A stretch of 64,000 nt of DNA, taken from the NCBI GenBank assembly GCA_947460235.1, contig CANHGK010000011.1:32874-96873 (forward strand). Direction: 5' to 3'. The DNA comes from Paenibacillaceae bacterium. GTDB lineage: Bacteria > Bacillota > Bacilli > Paenibacillales > CANHGK01. A program made the translations under genes and the position numbers. The notes below the pieces were generated by a model. That model was not told the origin of the DNA, made no database searches, and was given only the letters and a program-made list of their open reading frames with translations. Positions 42,642-51,930 of this stretch are shown piece by piece. How positions within the stretch are numbered: position 1 is the first letter of the stretch; each line of letters starts with the position of its first letter.

Positions 42642-42691
42642 AAAACTCATATCAACACACGAACCGTTGTTCATGAATCGATATGAGTTTT
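42642..42691 (-). terminator. Terminator after the 74-aa gene
   Basis: AAAACTCATATC (42642-42653) and GATATGAGTTTT (42680-42691) form a perfect 12-bp stem, followed on the minus strand by a T-rich stretch. It separates the small genes from the downstream channel gene. Confidence 0.75.
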
Positions 42692-42695
42692 GTAT

Positions 42696-42920
42696 TCAAA
42701 CCGTTAATTGAGTCAATTGATACGAAAAGCCTTCTTCTCGTAGCAACTGGGTAATTACCCGGAAATCGTCCATAAATGCAGTATTACACGTTCCATCTTC
42801 ACTCAAGTGACGCAATAATACAACTTGATCAGTCGTAAGGTGGTATTTACTCCCAAGTTGATGAATGACATGATTTCGTTGATCGAGTTGCCAGTTCATT
42901 GATCGACATAAGATTTTCAT
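42696..42920 (-). CDS. Small hypothetical protein, 74 aa
   Basis: Unknown family. A soluble 74-residue protein with a helix-turn pattern (KYHLTTDQVVLLRHLSEDG) and one free Cys in GTCNTAF. GAGGTGG lies six bases before ATG 42920; a GTG at 42929 overlaps that site. It follows the 49-codon gene by 15 bases and probably shares its transcript. Confidence 0.6.
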   Translation of the reverse strand: MKILCRSMNWQLDQRNHVIHQLGSKYHLTTDQVVLLRHLSEDGTCNTAFMDDFRVITQLLREEGFSYQLTQLTV

Positions 42921-42935
42921 AATAACCACCTCGGA

Positions 42936-43085
42936 TTAATTTGAACATGTATTCAAAAAATCGTTCGCTTCTTGAATTAGATGTTGCATTTCGACAACAA
43001 GCTCTTCTTGAAAGTTGGAATCGTTAACACTTGTGAATTTATCCATTAAATCCTCTAATCGAATCATCATGTCCATTGTACTCAT
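42936..43085 (-). CDS. Small hypothetical protein, 49 aa
   Basis: A short reading frame on the minus strand, ATG at 43085 to TAA at 42936. It begins MSTMDMMIRLEDLMDKFTSV and ends FLNTCSN. It is acidic, Met-rich and predicted helical, with the heptad-like pattern of a small dimeric regulator. GGGGTGA lies six bases before the ATG. It is directly upstream of the 74-aa gene in the same direction. No family recognised; it is too short for ordinary ORF cut-offs. Confidence 0.5.
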   Translation of the reverse strand: MSTMDMMIRLEDLMDKFTSVNDSNFQEELVVEMQHLIQEANDFLNTCSN

Positions 43086-43167
43086 TGTCTTCACCCCATC
43101 ACATGTTTCGTTTGATGTTATATATATCGGTAAATTTTCAGAAAGTTTAATGGTTTTTAAAACAAAA

Positions 43168-43207
43168 AAACTGTTTCCGGAGACGAATTTCGCCTTAGAA
43201 ACAGTTT
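43168..43207 (-). terminator. Terminator after the RecD-like helicase gene
   Basis: AAACTGTTTC (43168-43177) pairs with GAAACAGTTT (43198-43207), and the minus strand continues TTTTGTTTT. It ends the helicase transcript and separates it from the small genes. Confidence 0.85.
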
Positions 43208-43216
43208 AAGGAAATG

Positions 43217-45367
43217 TTATTGTTTAAATCGCTGAATGATCCAACTTGAACTTTCTTGTTCTGGTGATTGTGTGATCGCTTCCCCTAATGATTCTTGACT
43301 GAAACATGTGACAAGACGAGATCTACATTTGGCCATTGTCGTATACAATGCTCTACGATTTACAACCCACTCTTGTTCAGGCATCATCACTAGAATGACA
43401 CATGCCCATTGACTGCCGAACAATTGATTCATCGGAATGGCATAAGCTAACGAAAATTGAGCAATCTCCTCGACTCCATAAACGACCGAACCATATCCAT
43501 TCCATTCAATCGTAATTTGTTGAGCATTTCCGCTTACAATCCAACCGGTTGAATGCGTCGGAACAATAGACTTTGTTACGGTAGCAAGTTGACGAATTCG
43601 ATCGCCGACACGTAGAATTTCATTCGCTACTTTCCATTCAAACTTAGCGGCTTCCTGTGGATTCACGCCTTCTTGGATTAGTAAATTTAGACGAGTTGGT
43701 GAGAAGATACCTTCAGAATGGGGCGTAATAATCACAACATCGTCTTTCCCAGTTTGACGGAAACCTTGTAAATAACTATCTTTAATTCTTGGTAATGCAG
43801 CAGGTTGTCCATTCTTTAAATCAATAAGTTGAAGTGTACCTGTTCCAGGTCCAGCAATACTTAATTGCGGTGTTACACGATTAAGCACTTGATTCGCCCA
43901 ATCAATCGATAACCCTGCATCAGGATGCATTTGACGCAACACTTGAATCGGAATTACAGCGCTAATGCACAAATCACGGAATGGATAATTTTGGACGCCG
44001 TTAATAAGTTGTTCTACGTCCCCGGCCATAATTAGTTGAACTCCATCAGGAATTTTAACTAATAACTGAGCAAGTTGAGCACGATCCAACAATTGTGCTT
44101 CATCTAATAGGATGATTGATTTCTCGTTAATTTCAGTTTCATTAATTAATTCAGAAACGGTCTTAACTTCTCGATCAGTAAACTGTGCTAATCTTTTAAC
44201 AGCATTGCCGTGTGGTACCGCTAATATAATTGGATCCGTTTCATCATTAAATTGATAAACACGTTTCAATAGATCGATCATTGCCCGCAGGATAAATGTT
44301 TTTCCTGTACCGCTTCTGCCCATTAATAGTCCAATTCTCGTTTGGGTTAACGATACAAGGGCAATAATTTGTTCGCGTTGAAACGAGTAATTATTGATAC
44401 TTTCAATTTCTTTAATTTTGGTTTGTAAAAGTTGAATATCGTGTGGAATTGATTCTTTTTTCCATTTGATCCGGCTTACAATTGATTCTTCATCTTTTGC
44501 GACGTCGAGTAATTGAAGCATTTTTCCTTTTGCGCCACCATCTAACAATTGGTAAGACTCTGCCCACCATTGAATTGCTGGATGTTCTTCCGGGTTACGT
44601 TTCGCACTTGCTAACGTCGCAATCACAGATTCAAATTCAAATAGATGTTCTTTATCAAGCGCCTTACACATTTTCGTTACATCATTAATCGATACGACCG
44701 TTTGTCCGCGTTGCATCAATGTATTAATGACAGATCGCACAAGTGCAAATCCGCGATATTTATTATGTGATGGCCAGGACAAATCGTCACGCGCATATCG
44801 ATCACAAATCGTTACATCGATCCCATACTTCATACCGAAATATGGATTTTTGGTTAACCAAGTGCCCCAAGAAGGCCCAGCTTCCTTGGCCAAAGCGATT
44901 AACGATTCAGGTCGAACACCTAACTTTTCAAACCGTGGATATAATTTATCACAAAGCGCCCAATCCGTTGCTGCCCGTCTCAACCCAACTCGCAAATCAT
45001 GAGCAGCTATTCCTTTGATTTTTTCTAAAATTGGTGGATTTTTATACAAAATCGTTTTAGCACCCTCAAAAGACTTGAATTGTTCAGCTAGTTTCGTAGC
45101 AGTTTGTTCTCCAAACCATCGCAACAGAACAAATTTCGACCCGATTTCTCCAGCATCGTATGGTTCTGCATGTTCAATTACATAGGCCATACTTCTTTCG
45201 GAAAGTTGAAAACGGAATAAATCACCTTTTTCGCACGGTGGCATATTTCCTGAACAACTAAGGTGTTTTTTTACCTTCGGATCGAACACGTTAATCTTGA
45301 TGTTTTCCAGACATGGCTTTCCACTGTGGCGGACAAACAAATCTGAAATATTGCCGATAAGTTCCAA
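43217..45367 (-). CDS. RecD2-like superfamily 1 DNA helicase
   Basis: A 716-residue AAA/SF1B helicase of the RecD/TraA group. The N-terminal part (about 1-330) is poorly conserved and contains helix-hairpin-helix-like segments (TATKLAEQFKSFEGAKTIL). Walker A GRSGTGKT lies near residue 350, Walker B IILLDEAQLL near 420, motif III AGDVEQLINGVQ near 450, and the C-terminal UvrD_C_2-like region has NQLFGSQWACVILV and NRRALYTTMAKCRSRLV. RecD2 unwinds DNA 5' to 3' and takes part in repair; no RecB or RecC is nearby, as expected for RecD2. It is shorter and more diverged than housekeeping RecD2, so it may be an extra paralogue. Confidence 0.8.
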   Translation of the reverse strand: MELIGNISDLFVRHSGKPCLENIKINVFDPKVKKHLSCSGNMPPCEKGDLFRFQLSERSMAYVIEHAEPYDAGEIGSKFVLLRWFGEQTATKLAEQFKSFEGAKTILYKNPPILEKIKGIAAHDLRVGLRRAATDWALCDKLYPRFEKLGVRPESLIALAKEAGPSWGTWLTKNPYFGMKYGIDVTICDRYARDDLSWPSHNKYRGFALVRSVINTLMQRGQTVVSINDVTKMCKALDKEHLFEFESVIATLASAKRNPEEHPAIQWWAESYQLLDGGAKGKMLQLLDVAKDEESIVSRIKWKKESIPHDIQLLQTKIKEIESINNYSFQREQIIALVSLTQTRIGLLMGRSGTGKTFILRAMIDLLKRVYQFNDETDPIILAVPHGNAVKRLAQFTDREVKTVSELINETEINEKSIILLDEAQLLDRAQLAQLLVKIPDGVQLIMAGDVEQLINGVQNYPFRDLCISAVIPIQVLRQMHPDAGLSIDWANQVLNRVTPQLSIAGPGTGTLQLIDLKNGQPAALPRIKDSYLQGFRQTGKDDVVIITPHSEGIFSPTRLNLLIQEGVNPQEAAKFEWKVANEILRVGDRIRQLATVTKSIVPTHSTGWIVSGNAQQITIEWNGYGSVVYGVEEIAQFSLAYAIPMNQLFGSQWACVILVMMPEQEWVVNRRALYTTMAKCRSRLVTCFSQESLGEAITQSPEQESSSWIIQRFKQ

Positions 45368-45521
45368 TCTTCAACACCCCCACATTAATACATTCGACGC
45401 AGTATGGGTAAAATCTTGTTTCTTTGATAAATATTTATTTACTATTTTTATTTTAACACAACTGTTCTAGATGGTTTGAACTATAATAAAATCAACGCAT
45501 TCATGGGGAGTGATTACATCA

Positions 45522-46676
45522 GTGAATCAATATTCTAAAATTATTTGTTTATTTATTTTAATTGCATTTTATCAATATGTTTTAATTTCAAATCATTCAT
45601 TTGGATTTGAAATTCCATCATATGTACAGACGAATAAAATTAATTCACTCTCCACCCTACAAACAAATATTATGCAAGCATTAGCTTCTCAAAAAATTAA
45701 ATGGACGATTACATATACCGGAAATAAAAAAGATATTACAACATTAAATGTTAAGAAAACAATCCAAAATGCAATTCGCTCGTCTGAAGATTTTGTTCAT
45801 TATAATGTCGATTCCTATGCAATGCGCATTCTCGTACCAACGGTTGGGAATAGTTCAATTACAATTACATTTGCTTATCGGGAATCAATTGCCCAAACTA
45901 AAATTGTTGATGATTTGGTAGCTAAAGTCGTGAATGACAATCATTTTGATACGATCAATCCGGACGAGGCAATTAAAAAAATGCATGATTGGGTCGTTTT
46001 ACATTTTTCGTATGATACTTCCCTGTTTAGACACACAGCTTATGATGGCGTAAAAACTGGCAAGACGGTATGCGAAGGATACTCGATTATGCTTTATAAA
46101 TTATTTAAAAAAGCGGGATTTCCAGCTAAAATTGTCGAAGGTTACGGCAGAGCACAATCCCATGCATGGGTACTCGTAAAATTAAATGGAAATTGGTATC
46201 ATATCGATGCAACTTGGGATGATCCAACGCCTGAAATTAAGGGTGAAATCTCTTATTTATATTTTATGTTGACGGATGCACAAGTGAAAAAAAGTCATAA
46301 ACCAGCAACTGATATCAAATATCCGATGGCTACGCAAAATTATTCTGATCGTTTGGATGATTTGTTCGTAAAAGATAAAGATAATCAGCAATTATATGAA
46401 ACAATTCAAGGTCTTATCGGAAATTATTATTTATCGGACGTATACACATTTCGAACGGCTGAAGACATACGAGCGATGATACAAAAAACATCGCCAGATA
46501 CAGAAACGATTGTATCCTACCGATATATTGATGGAATTATGGCAAAGTCTGATTTACGCAAAGCGCTTAAACTTGAAAATCGTGCTGCGTCATATTTCGT
46601 GGACCACTTTCCTCGAGGGACCGGTACAAACGATGTGATTGTTAAACTCACGTTAGAATCGAACACTCAGAAGTAG
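45522..46676 (+). CDS. Exported transglutaminase-like protein
   Basis: A transglutaminase-core (papain-like fold) protein. An N-terminal hydrophobic segment (KIICLFILIAFYQYVLIS) exports or anchors it. An N-terminal alpha/beta domain (about 35-145) precedes the core with the catalytic Cys in KTVCEGYSIML, His in QSHAWVLVKL and Asp in HIDATWDDP. A C-terminal region of about 120 residues follows. Bacterial members act as cysteine proteases, cross-linkers or wall-associated enzymes; which applies here is unknown. Start: GGGGAG at 45505-45510 points to GTG 45522. The kinase gene follows after 12 bases. It is a paralogue of the gene at 54524. Confidence 0.8.
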   Translation: MNQYSKIICLFILIAFYQYVLISNHSFGFEIPSYVQTNKINSLSTLQTNIMQALASQKIKWTITYTGNKKDITTLNVKKTIQNAIRSSEDFVHYNVDSYAMRILVPTVGNSSITITFAYRESIAQTKIVDDLVAKVVNDNHFDTINPDEAIKKMHDWVVLHFSYDTSLFRHTAYDGVKTGKTVCEGYSIMLYKLFKKAGFPAKIVEGYGRAQSHAWVLVKLNGNWYHIDATWDDPTPEIKGEISYLYFMLTDAQVKKSHKPATDIKYPMATQNYSDRLDDLFVKDKDNQQLYETIQGLIGNYYLSDVYTFRTAEDIRAMIQKTSPDTETIVSYRYIDGIMAKSDLRKALKLENRAASYFVDHFPRGTGTNDVIVKLTLESNTQK

Positions 46677-46688
46677 GGGAGTTTTTAG

Positions 46689-49600
46689 ATGAACAACGCA
46701 CCTGATCAATCAACGATTTTGCAAGAAATTGCATGGATTCAAGAAAAGATCAATACATCATTTACCGATGAATTGCAATTGATTTGGGTAGAAACATCAG
46801 AACAAAGCTCTGCATACTCGTTATTAAAACAACAAATTGAAACATCTCAAGCAGCCTTTGAATACATGTACTTGTCGTTTCAGCACATGGAGTTGGAGCT
46901 TTTTGGATGTTTTTTCCCTATGCTCAAACGACTTTATACATCTCGTTATCAGTCTAATGAAATTCCAACTGTTCTAGATCGGTTACACGTTTATCCTGCA
47001 CATATCCCTTTATTTATTCAATATTTTTATGATAAAACGGCTAGCCGTGACTTTGAATTATTGATTGATGAAATGAAATATGAGCGAAAAGAACTTATGA
47101 ATGCAATCTATGTCATGCTTCAACATATTTTTGCAGACAAACGAACGGTATTATTTGTTGATCACTGTGAATTGATGCGGGAACAATCCATTGAATTAAT
47201 GAAATTTTGGATGAAAAAATCGTTTAATCAACCAAATTTCGCAATTATATTTCGATTTGATTCTGAGTTTGTTTCACATGTATTTGCACCGTTTAGTCGA
47301 ATGCTACGTGAAACCGGTCAACTTTTAACGTTTGATGCGGGACAACTTAGTTCTATTCAACCGCCTTCAAAGGATAGAGTTGTCTTTTTAAATAATCTTT
47401 CTATGGTACAACTTAGCGCAAATGCAACAACATTATTTCATTTTTTTCATTATGAAGAAACAATTCAACTCATTACTGACTCATTTAAAAGTAATATACA
47501 TGTGAATCCGAAGATGCACATGATGTTTGCGGATAGTTTGATGTTCTCAAACGAAATCGATCGTGCGCTAAATGAATATAAAAAAATGCTTGAAATGGAG
47601 TCATTCCAATTTTCCGACGCACAACAATCGATGATTCATCGCAAAATGAGCATTTGTTTTTATATGAAAGATTTGATTCCTGATGCTTCAAAACATATTG
47701 CGTTATCTCTTCGATTTGCTGAATTAAGTGGTGATGATCATTCGATTATGATGGCTCAATATCAATATTTAATCGTGATCGATCGAGATCGCTCCCAATC
47801 TCAAACACTTCGGTTTAAGTTATTTTTCGATTTCGAAAAAATCGGGAATACGTTACAGGCAGAATCATTATTAGCACAATATGCGTTTAATTTTTATTTA
47901 GATCATAATGTTAATTTATCAAAAGAAAAAAGACTTGCACGATGCAACCAAAGTATACGTCTTTTTAAAAAGCATCGTAATTTATTGAAATTATCACTCG
48001 CCTATCATTTTAAAGCGAATGTAATTTCGATATTTTTTGGTGATCATGACCGAGCATTTCGTATTTTAAAACAAAGTGAAGCAATTAATCGTACGATTGA
48101 TGAAACGGCAGAACTCATTAAAATTTATAATGGAATGGGCTATAATTTTTTAACAAAAGGAAAATATAGCGAGGCAATTTATCAATTTAATAAAGCGTTA
48201 GATCAATTAAAAATGTCTCGAATGTTTAACGAAGTTGCAATCACCTTATTTAATATTGGTTTAGCCTATTTCATGGCTGGGTTATATAAAGAAACGATTC
48301 GTTATTTCGAAGATATCATTAAAATTATGAATACGCTTAATATAAACGAGATTCCCTACCATTCACAATTTGGCATTCACAGTTTACTCGGGCTGTGTTA
48401 TTGGAAAAATGATCAATTTATCCATGCACTCAACCATTTACGTATTTCAAGACAATTCCCCAAGTCACCGTATGAAGATGAGCAGTTTTACGGTTTTATG
48501 CTTCAAGGGGTTGTCGCGAGCAAAAATCATCAATTTGAATTGGCGGATCAATGGTTTCTCTTATGTGAAAAACTGCTCGAATTTCCTCATACTAAAATGT
48601 TGCAACCATTCTATTATAGTGAACGAGCGTTTCTTTACACCCAACAAGAACAACCATTTAAATATCGAGAACTGCTTCAACGTGCATTTTCCGTTTCCCT
48701 GGAACTTGGTTATTCATTTCAATCTGGTGTTTACCAATCGTTGCTAAATGGTGAAACGAAACTTACATCACTTAAAATTTCTGCCAAACGCTTTGATTCT
48801 GATCCGATCGTCATGATGGCAAAACAAGAAAAAATGAATCAATTGTTACATCGAAAAGTAAGTGAAATTCAATTTTTAAATAAAATTCATTTGATATTTA
48901 TGGACCGTCATAAATTAATTGTACAAATTGGACAAGATCTTGTGCGTTTAATACATTCATATTTTCATTTTGAAAACATTTCAATGCTTTTATGTGAAGA
49001 CCAATCATTCGAACTCATCTATTCTGATCATCCCAAGTGGAATTTGGATATTCATGAACCGGTTTTAACGGGGTGGCTCCGTGACGTTTTGAATAATACT
49101 CCTCATATTGCGGCGGGGACTGAAATTCAAATCGGGTCAGAAAACAATCTACAAACATTCCGTTTATTTCCGCTTCAAAAAGGAACAAATCTTTTGGGGT
49201 TACTACTCATGCAAGCAACGAAAAACACGGATGTAAAAGACGAAGATGAGGTTCGTGTACTATCTATAGCAGCAACAAGTATTTCAGCAGCCGTTGAAAC
49301 ACGACTGCTTGAAGAGTCGAATCAATCAAAACAACGTCAATTGAATTTGGTAGCAAGCCGAATTAAGCATTTGATGGATCATGCTGATCAAGGTTTTCTG
49401 ATGTTCGATGACACATTAACCGTGCGATCTGAATTCAGCCATAAATGTATTGAATTATTTGGTCATGACATCACGGGACGTTTATTTGTGGAATTAATTC
49501 AATTGGATGAAATAGATCGCGCATTTTTTGAAGATCTCGTACAACGAGCGATGTCTGAGCGGACGATTCCAGGAATGAAACCGGCGTTCCTTACCTTACT

Positions 49601-50756
49601 TGAAGATTCTTACAAAGAATTTCACGTACAAGGTCGTGTACTTACTTCTGAATATAAACGAATTAGTGATCCGAACGATGAAACTCAATATTTATTAATG
49701 GTCGTATTAACCGATATTACGGAGCAAAAACAACTAGAAGCAAACTATGATAAAGAAAAACAAAACTTGAATATGATTGTTAAATCAATGATGTTTCGGC
49801 ATGAAATTTTGAATTTATTGCAAAGTTATGAGCGTTTCGTTCAAATGATAAAAGATCAAACGTTAGTGGATCCATCTGCGATTAAAATGCACCTGCACAC
49901 ATTGAAAGGAAATTTTGCGCAACTTGGTTGGTCGCAAACTGCCAATGAAATTCATGATCTCGAGTCGCAAAACGTGCGTACATTCCTCTCCCCGCTTTTT
50001 GATTGGGACAACGTGATCGCTGCTGAAATAAAAATATTGCGTGATAAACTCGGCCAACGTTTTTTTGATGAATTGGACATCCTTGAAGTAGATAAAAAAA
50101 CACTGATACAACTTTCCAATAAGCTAATTCCACCGATCTCAAATGATTCATTACATGAAATTAGCAAAAAACTTGTCCGATTAACGTTTCGACCGATACA
50201 ACCTATTATCCAATTGTACTCAGAGCATATTGGCGAACTTGCATTACGCTTTCAAAAACAAGTTCAAATTAATTGTAAATATGATTTTGAATTGCTATAC
50301 GATCCGCAGCGTTATGATGGCTTCTTAAAATCACTTATTCATATTTTCAGGAATTCGATTGATCACGGCATTGAATTCCCTGAAGAACGAATTGAAGCGG
50401 GAAAAGACGAATGTGGAAACATTGAATGTACCATTTCACATACGGCACATCAATCAATTTCTCTCACAATTCGTGATGATGGAAAAGGGGTCAATATTGA
50501 ACGATTACGTGAGAAATCAAGGCAATTTGCCATTGAATCTAGACTTGGGTGGGAAGAACCATCCGATGAAACAATATTGCAAATGATTTTTGAACAAGAT
50601 ATTTCTACGAAAGAACATGTCACCGATATTAGTGGTCGTGGCATTGGATTATATGCGGTAAAAGAAGAAGTTGAAAAACTTGGTGGCATAATCGAAGTTC
50701 GTTCCATATCCGGCGAAGGTACAACCTTTTACATCGAAATTCCGATCATTGAATAA
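46689..50756 (+). CDS. CheA-like multi-domain histidine kinase (TPR-GAF-PAS-Hpt-HATPase)
   Basis: A 1355-residue cytoplasmic signalling protein without membrane segments. Residues about 1-240 look like an AAA/STAND-type domain that has lost its P-loop (RTVLFVDHCEL resembles Walker B). TPR repeats follow (about 250-690; GKYSEAIYQFNKALDQL is clear), then GAF (about 735-880), PAS (about 895-1020), an Hpt domain with H1070 (LHTLKGNFAQLGW), and a CheA-type HATPase with N box near 1222 (FRNSIDHGIEFPEE), G1 (DDGKGVN) and G2 (SGRGIGLYAVKEEV). There is no HisKA domain, no CheW domain and no receiver domain here or next door. It is 12 bases after the transglutaminase gene. Confidence 0.85.
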   Translation: MNNAPDQSTILQEIAWIQEKINTSFTDELQLIWVETSEQSSAYSLLKQQIETSQAAFEYMYLSFQHMELELFGCFFPMLKRLYTSRYQSNEIPTVLDRLHVYPAHIPLFIQYFYDKTASRDFELLIDEMKYERKELMNAIYVMLQHIFADKRTVLFVDHCELMREQSIELMKFWMKKSFNQPNFAIIFRFDSEFVSHVFAPFSRMLRETGQLLTFDAGQLSSIQPPSKDRVVFLNNLSMVQLSANATTLFHFFHYEETIQLITDSFKSNIHVNPKMHMMFADSLMFSNEIDRALNEYKKMLEMESFQFSDAQQSMIHRKMSICFYMKDLIPDASKHIALSLRFAELSGDDHSIMMAQYQYLIVIDRDRSQSQTLRFKLFFDFEKIGNTLQAESLLAQYAFNFYLDHNVNLSKEKRLARCNQSIRLFKKHRNLLKLSLAYHFKANVISIFFGDHDRAFRILKQSEAINRTIDETAELIKIYNGMGYNFLTKGKYSEAIYQFNKALDQLKMSRMFNEVAITLFNIGLAYFMAGLYKETIRYFEDIIKIMNTLNINEIPYHSQFGIHSLLGLCYWKNDQFIHALNHLRISRQFPKSPYEDEQFYGFMLQGVVASKNHQFELADQWFLLCEKLLEFPHTKMLQPFYYSERAFLYTQQEQPFKYRELLQRAFSVSLELGYSFQSGVYQSLLNGETKLTSLKISAKRFDSDPIVMMAKQEKMNQLLHRKVSEIQFLNKIHLIFMDRHKLIVQIGQDLVRLIHSYFHFENISMLLCEDQSFELIYSDHPKWNLDIHEPVLTGWLRDVLNNTPHIAAGTEIQIGSENNLQTFRLFPLQKGTNLLGLLLMQATKNTDVKDEDEVRVLSIAATSISAAVETRLLEESNQSKQRQLNLVASRIKHLMDHADQGFLMFDDTLTVRSEFSHKCIELFGHDITGRLFVELIQLDEIDRAFFEDLVQRAMSERTIPGMKPAFLTLLEDSYKEFHVQGRVLTSEYKRISDPNDETQYLLMVVLTDITEQKQLEANYDKEKQNLNMIVKSMMFRHEILNLLQSYERFVQMIKDQTLVDPSAIKMHLHTLKGNFAQLGWSQTANEIHDLESQNVRTFLSPLFDWDNVIAAEIKILRDKLGQRFFDELDILEVDKKTLIQLSNKLIPPISNDSLHEISKKLVRLTFRPIQPIIQLYSEHIGELALRFQKQVQINCKYDFELLYDPQRYDGFLKSLIHIFRNSIDHGIEFPEERIEAGKDECGNIECTISHTAHQSISLTIRDDGKGVNIERLREKSRQFAIESRLGWEEPSDETILQMIFEQDISTKEHVTDISGRGIGLYAVKEEVEKLGGIIEVRSISGEGTTFYIEIPIIE

Positions 50757-50793
50757 AAATTAAATATTATTAATAATTACTTTTATAGCGTAA

Positions 50794-50841
50794 AAGGGAC
50801 GAAAAAAAGGTCATTTTTCATGACCCTTTTGTTCGTCCCTT
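50794..50841. terminator. Bidirectional intrinsic terminator
   Basis: AAGGGACGAA and a following AAAAGGTCA (50794-50812) pair with TGACCCTTTT and TTCGTCCCTT (50820-50841), with small mismatches. It lies between the convergent kinase and LysM protein genes. Confidence 0.85.
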
Positions 50842-50847
50842 CAATAT

Positions 50848-51930
50848 TTAAACCGAAACTAATCCTGCTGCAATTCTAATTTGTGCTTGAAATGCCGGAT
50901 CGACGAGTCCATCTTTATGTCTAATACTATTTTTAAAGTGAAGACAAAAATGACCTGTGTAATTATTATCCATGATGGATTCAACGCCGTGCGGCATTGA
51001 TAATGCTGCAGCAGCAATTGTTCTCCCATCTACTTTCACAAGAACAGCTCTGGGCGTCCAAGCATATTTTCCACCCCAAACAGATTTCATAATCGCTGCG
51101 TCTGATGCAGTAGCTGGTTCTGTATCGGCATGTCCTGCGCCAATTGTTCGTACCGCATTCCAAGATACACCAGTTTTCACATCAGTAAGCACGATTTTTT
51201 TGCCAATTGGAATAATGTACTGCGCTTCTGTGTTCCAATCCAAAAATTCACCTTTTCCTATTGCGGCAACTGGACGAACAGGAATGGAGTGAATTGGAAT
51301 TTTTAACGTTTGATTTATATTCAAGGTGCTAGTCATCGTCAATTGATTTACTTTTAATAATTCTGACATCGGAATTCCGTACTTAATGCTAATATTCCAT
51401 GCATTATCCCCCGTTCCAACAACATGAGTCGTGTATGTTATTATCGGCGGTTCAGTTGATGTTGGCAAAGTCGGTAGGATCAACAGTTGATCAGGGTAAA
51501 TCATATCTGAATTTAATTTATTGAGTGTCAGAAGCTCATCAACAGTTGTTTTGTTTGCTGTTGCAATTTTCCATAGCGTATCTCCGGCAACAACTTTATA
51601 CGTATTAGATACCGACATGATCGAGGGATCATTTGCTGCTAATGCTTCATTCGTAAGCGGAAAACTCGTGACAACAGCAGTTCCAAGCATAACAACAACG
51701 AGCGCGCGTTTAAGTGGTTTTTCAATCGGATGTTCTTGAATGTATTTTTTGGCATGTTCACGAATGACATCGAGCCGATCACCTGCCTGTTCCCAAAAAG
51801 ATGAGGCAAATTCTGTCATCGGATCTTCCAAGCCAATTAATTTTGCATGTGCATGATCTTCATTCATATGCACTATAATTAAAAGATCATCTTTTTTTTC
51901 GCTGATTTCAATAGACTTAAAATAATTCAT
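50848..51930 (-). CDS. Two-LysM membrane-anchored wall protein
   Basis: A 360-residue protein. The first 70 residues are charged and cytoplasmic-looking, followed by a hydrophobic segment (ALVVVMLGTAVVTSFPL) ending ALAA, two LysM peptidoglycan-binding domains (YKVVAGDTLWKIATANKTT and HVVGTGDNAWNISIKYG), and a C-terminal domain of about 125 residues (ISWNAVRTIGAGHADTEP-like segment, MPHGVESIMDNNYTGHFCLHF). That last domain is not known to me by name, although its His-rich GHFCLHF strand looks like an active site. Start: GGAGGAGATC precedes ATG 51930, which overlaps the GH18 gene stop (ATGA). Confidence 0.78.
   Translation of the reverse strand: MNYFKSIEISEKKDDLLIIVHMNEDHAHAKLIGLEDPMTEFASSFWEQAGDRLDVIREHAKKYIQEHPIEKPLKRALVVVMLGTAVVTSFPLTNEALAANDPSIMSVSNTYKVVAGDTLWKIATANKTTVDELLTLNKLNSDMIYPDQLLILPTLPTSTEPPIITYTTHVVGTGDNAWNISIKYGIPMSELLKVNQLTMTSTLNINQTLKIPIHSIPVRPVAAIGKGEFLDWNTEAQYIIPIGKKIVLTDVKTGVSWNAVRTIGAGHADTEPATASDAAIMKSVWGGKYAWTPRAVLVKVDGRTIAAAALSMPHGVESIMDNNYTGHFCLHFKNSIRHKDGLVDPAFQAQIRIAAGLVSV

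Noticed and set aside
49863..50167. Three overlapping minus-strand frames of 71-89 codons
   Set aside because: They are antisense to the Hpt region of the large kinase, which has clear domain evidence.
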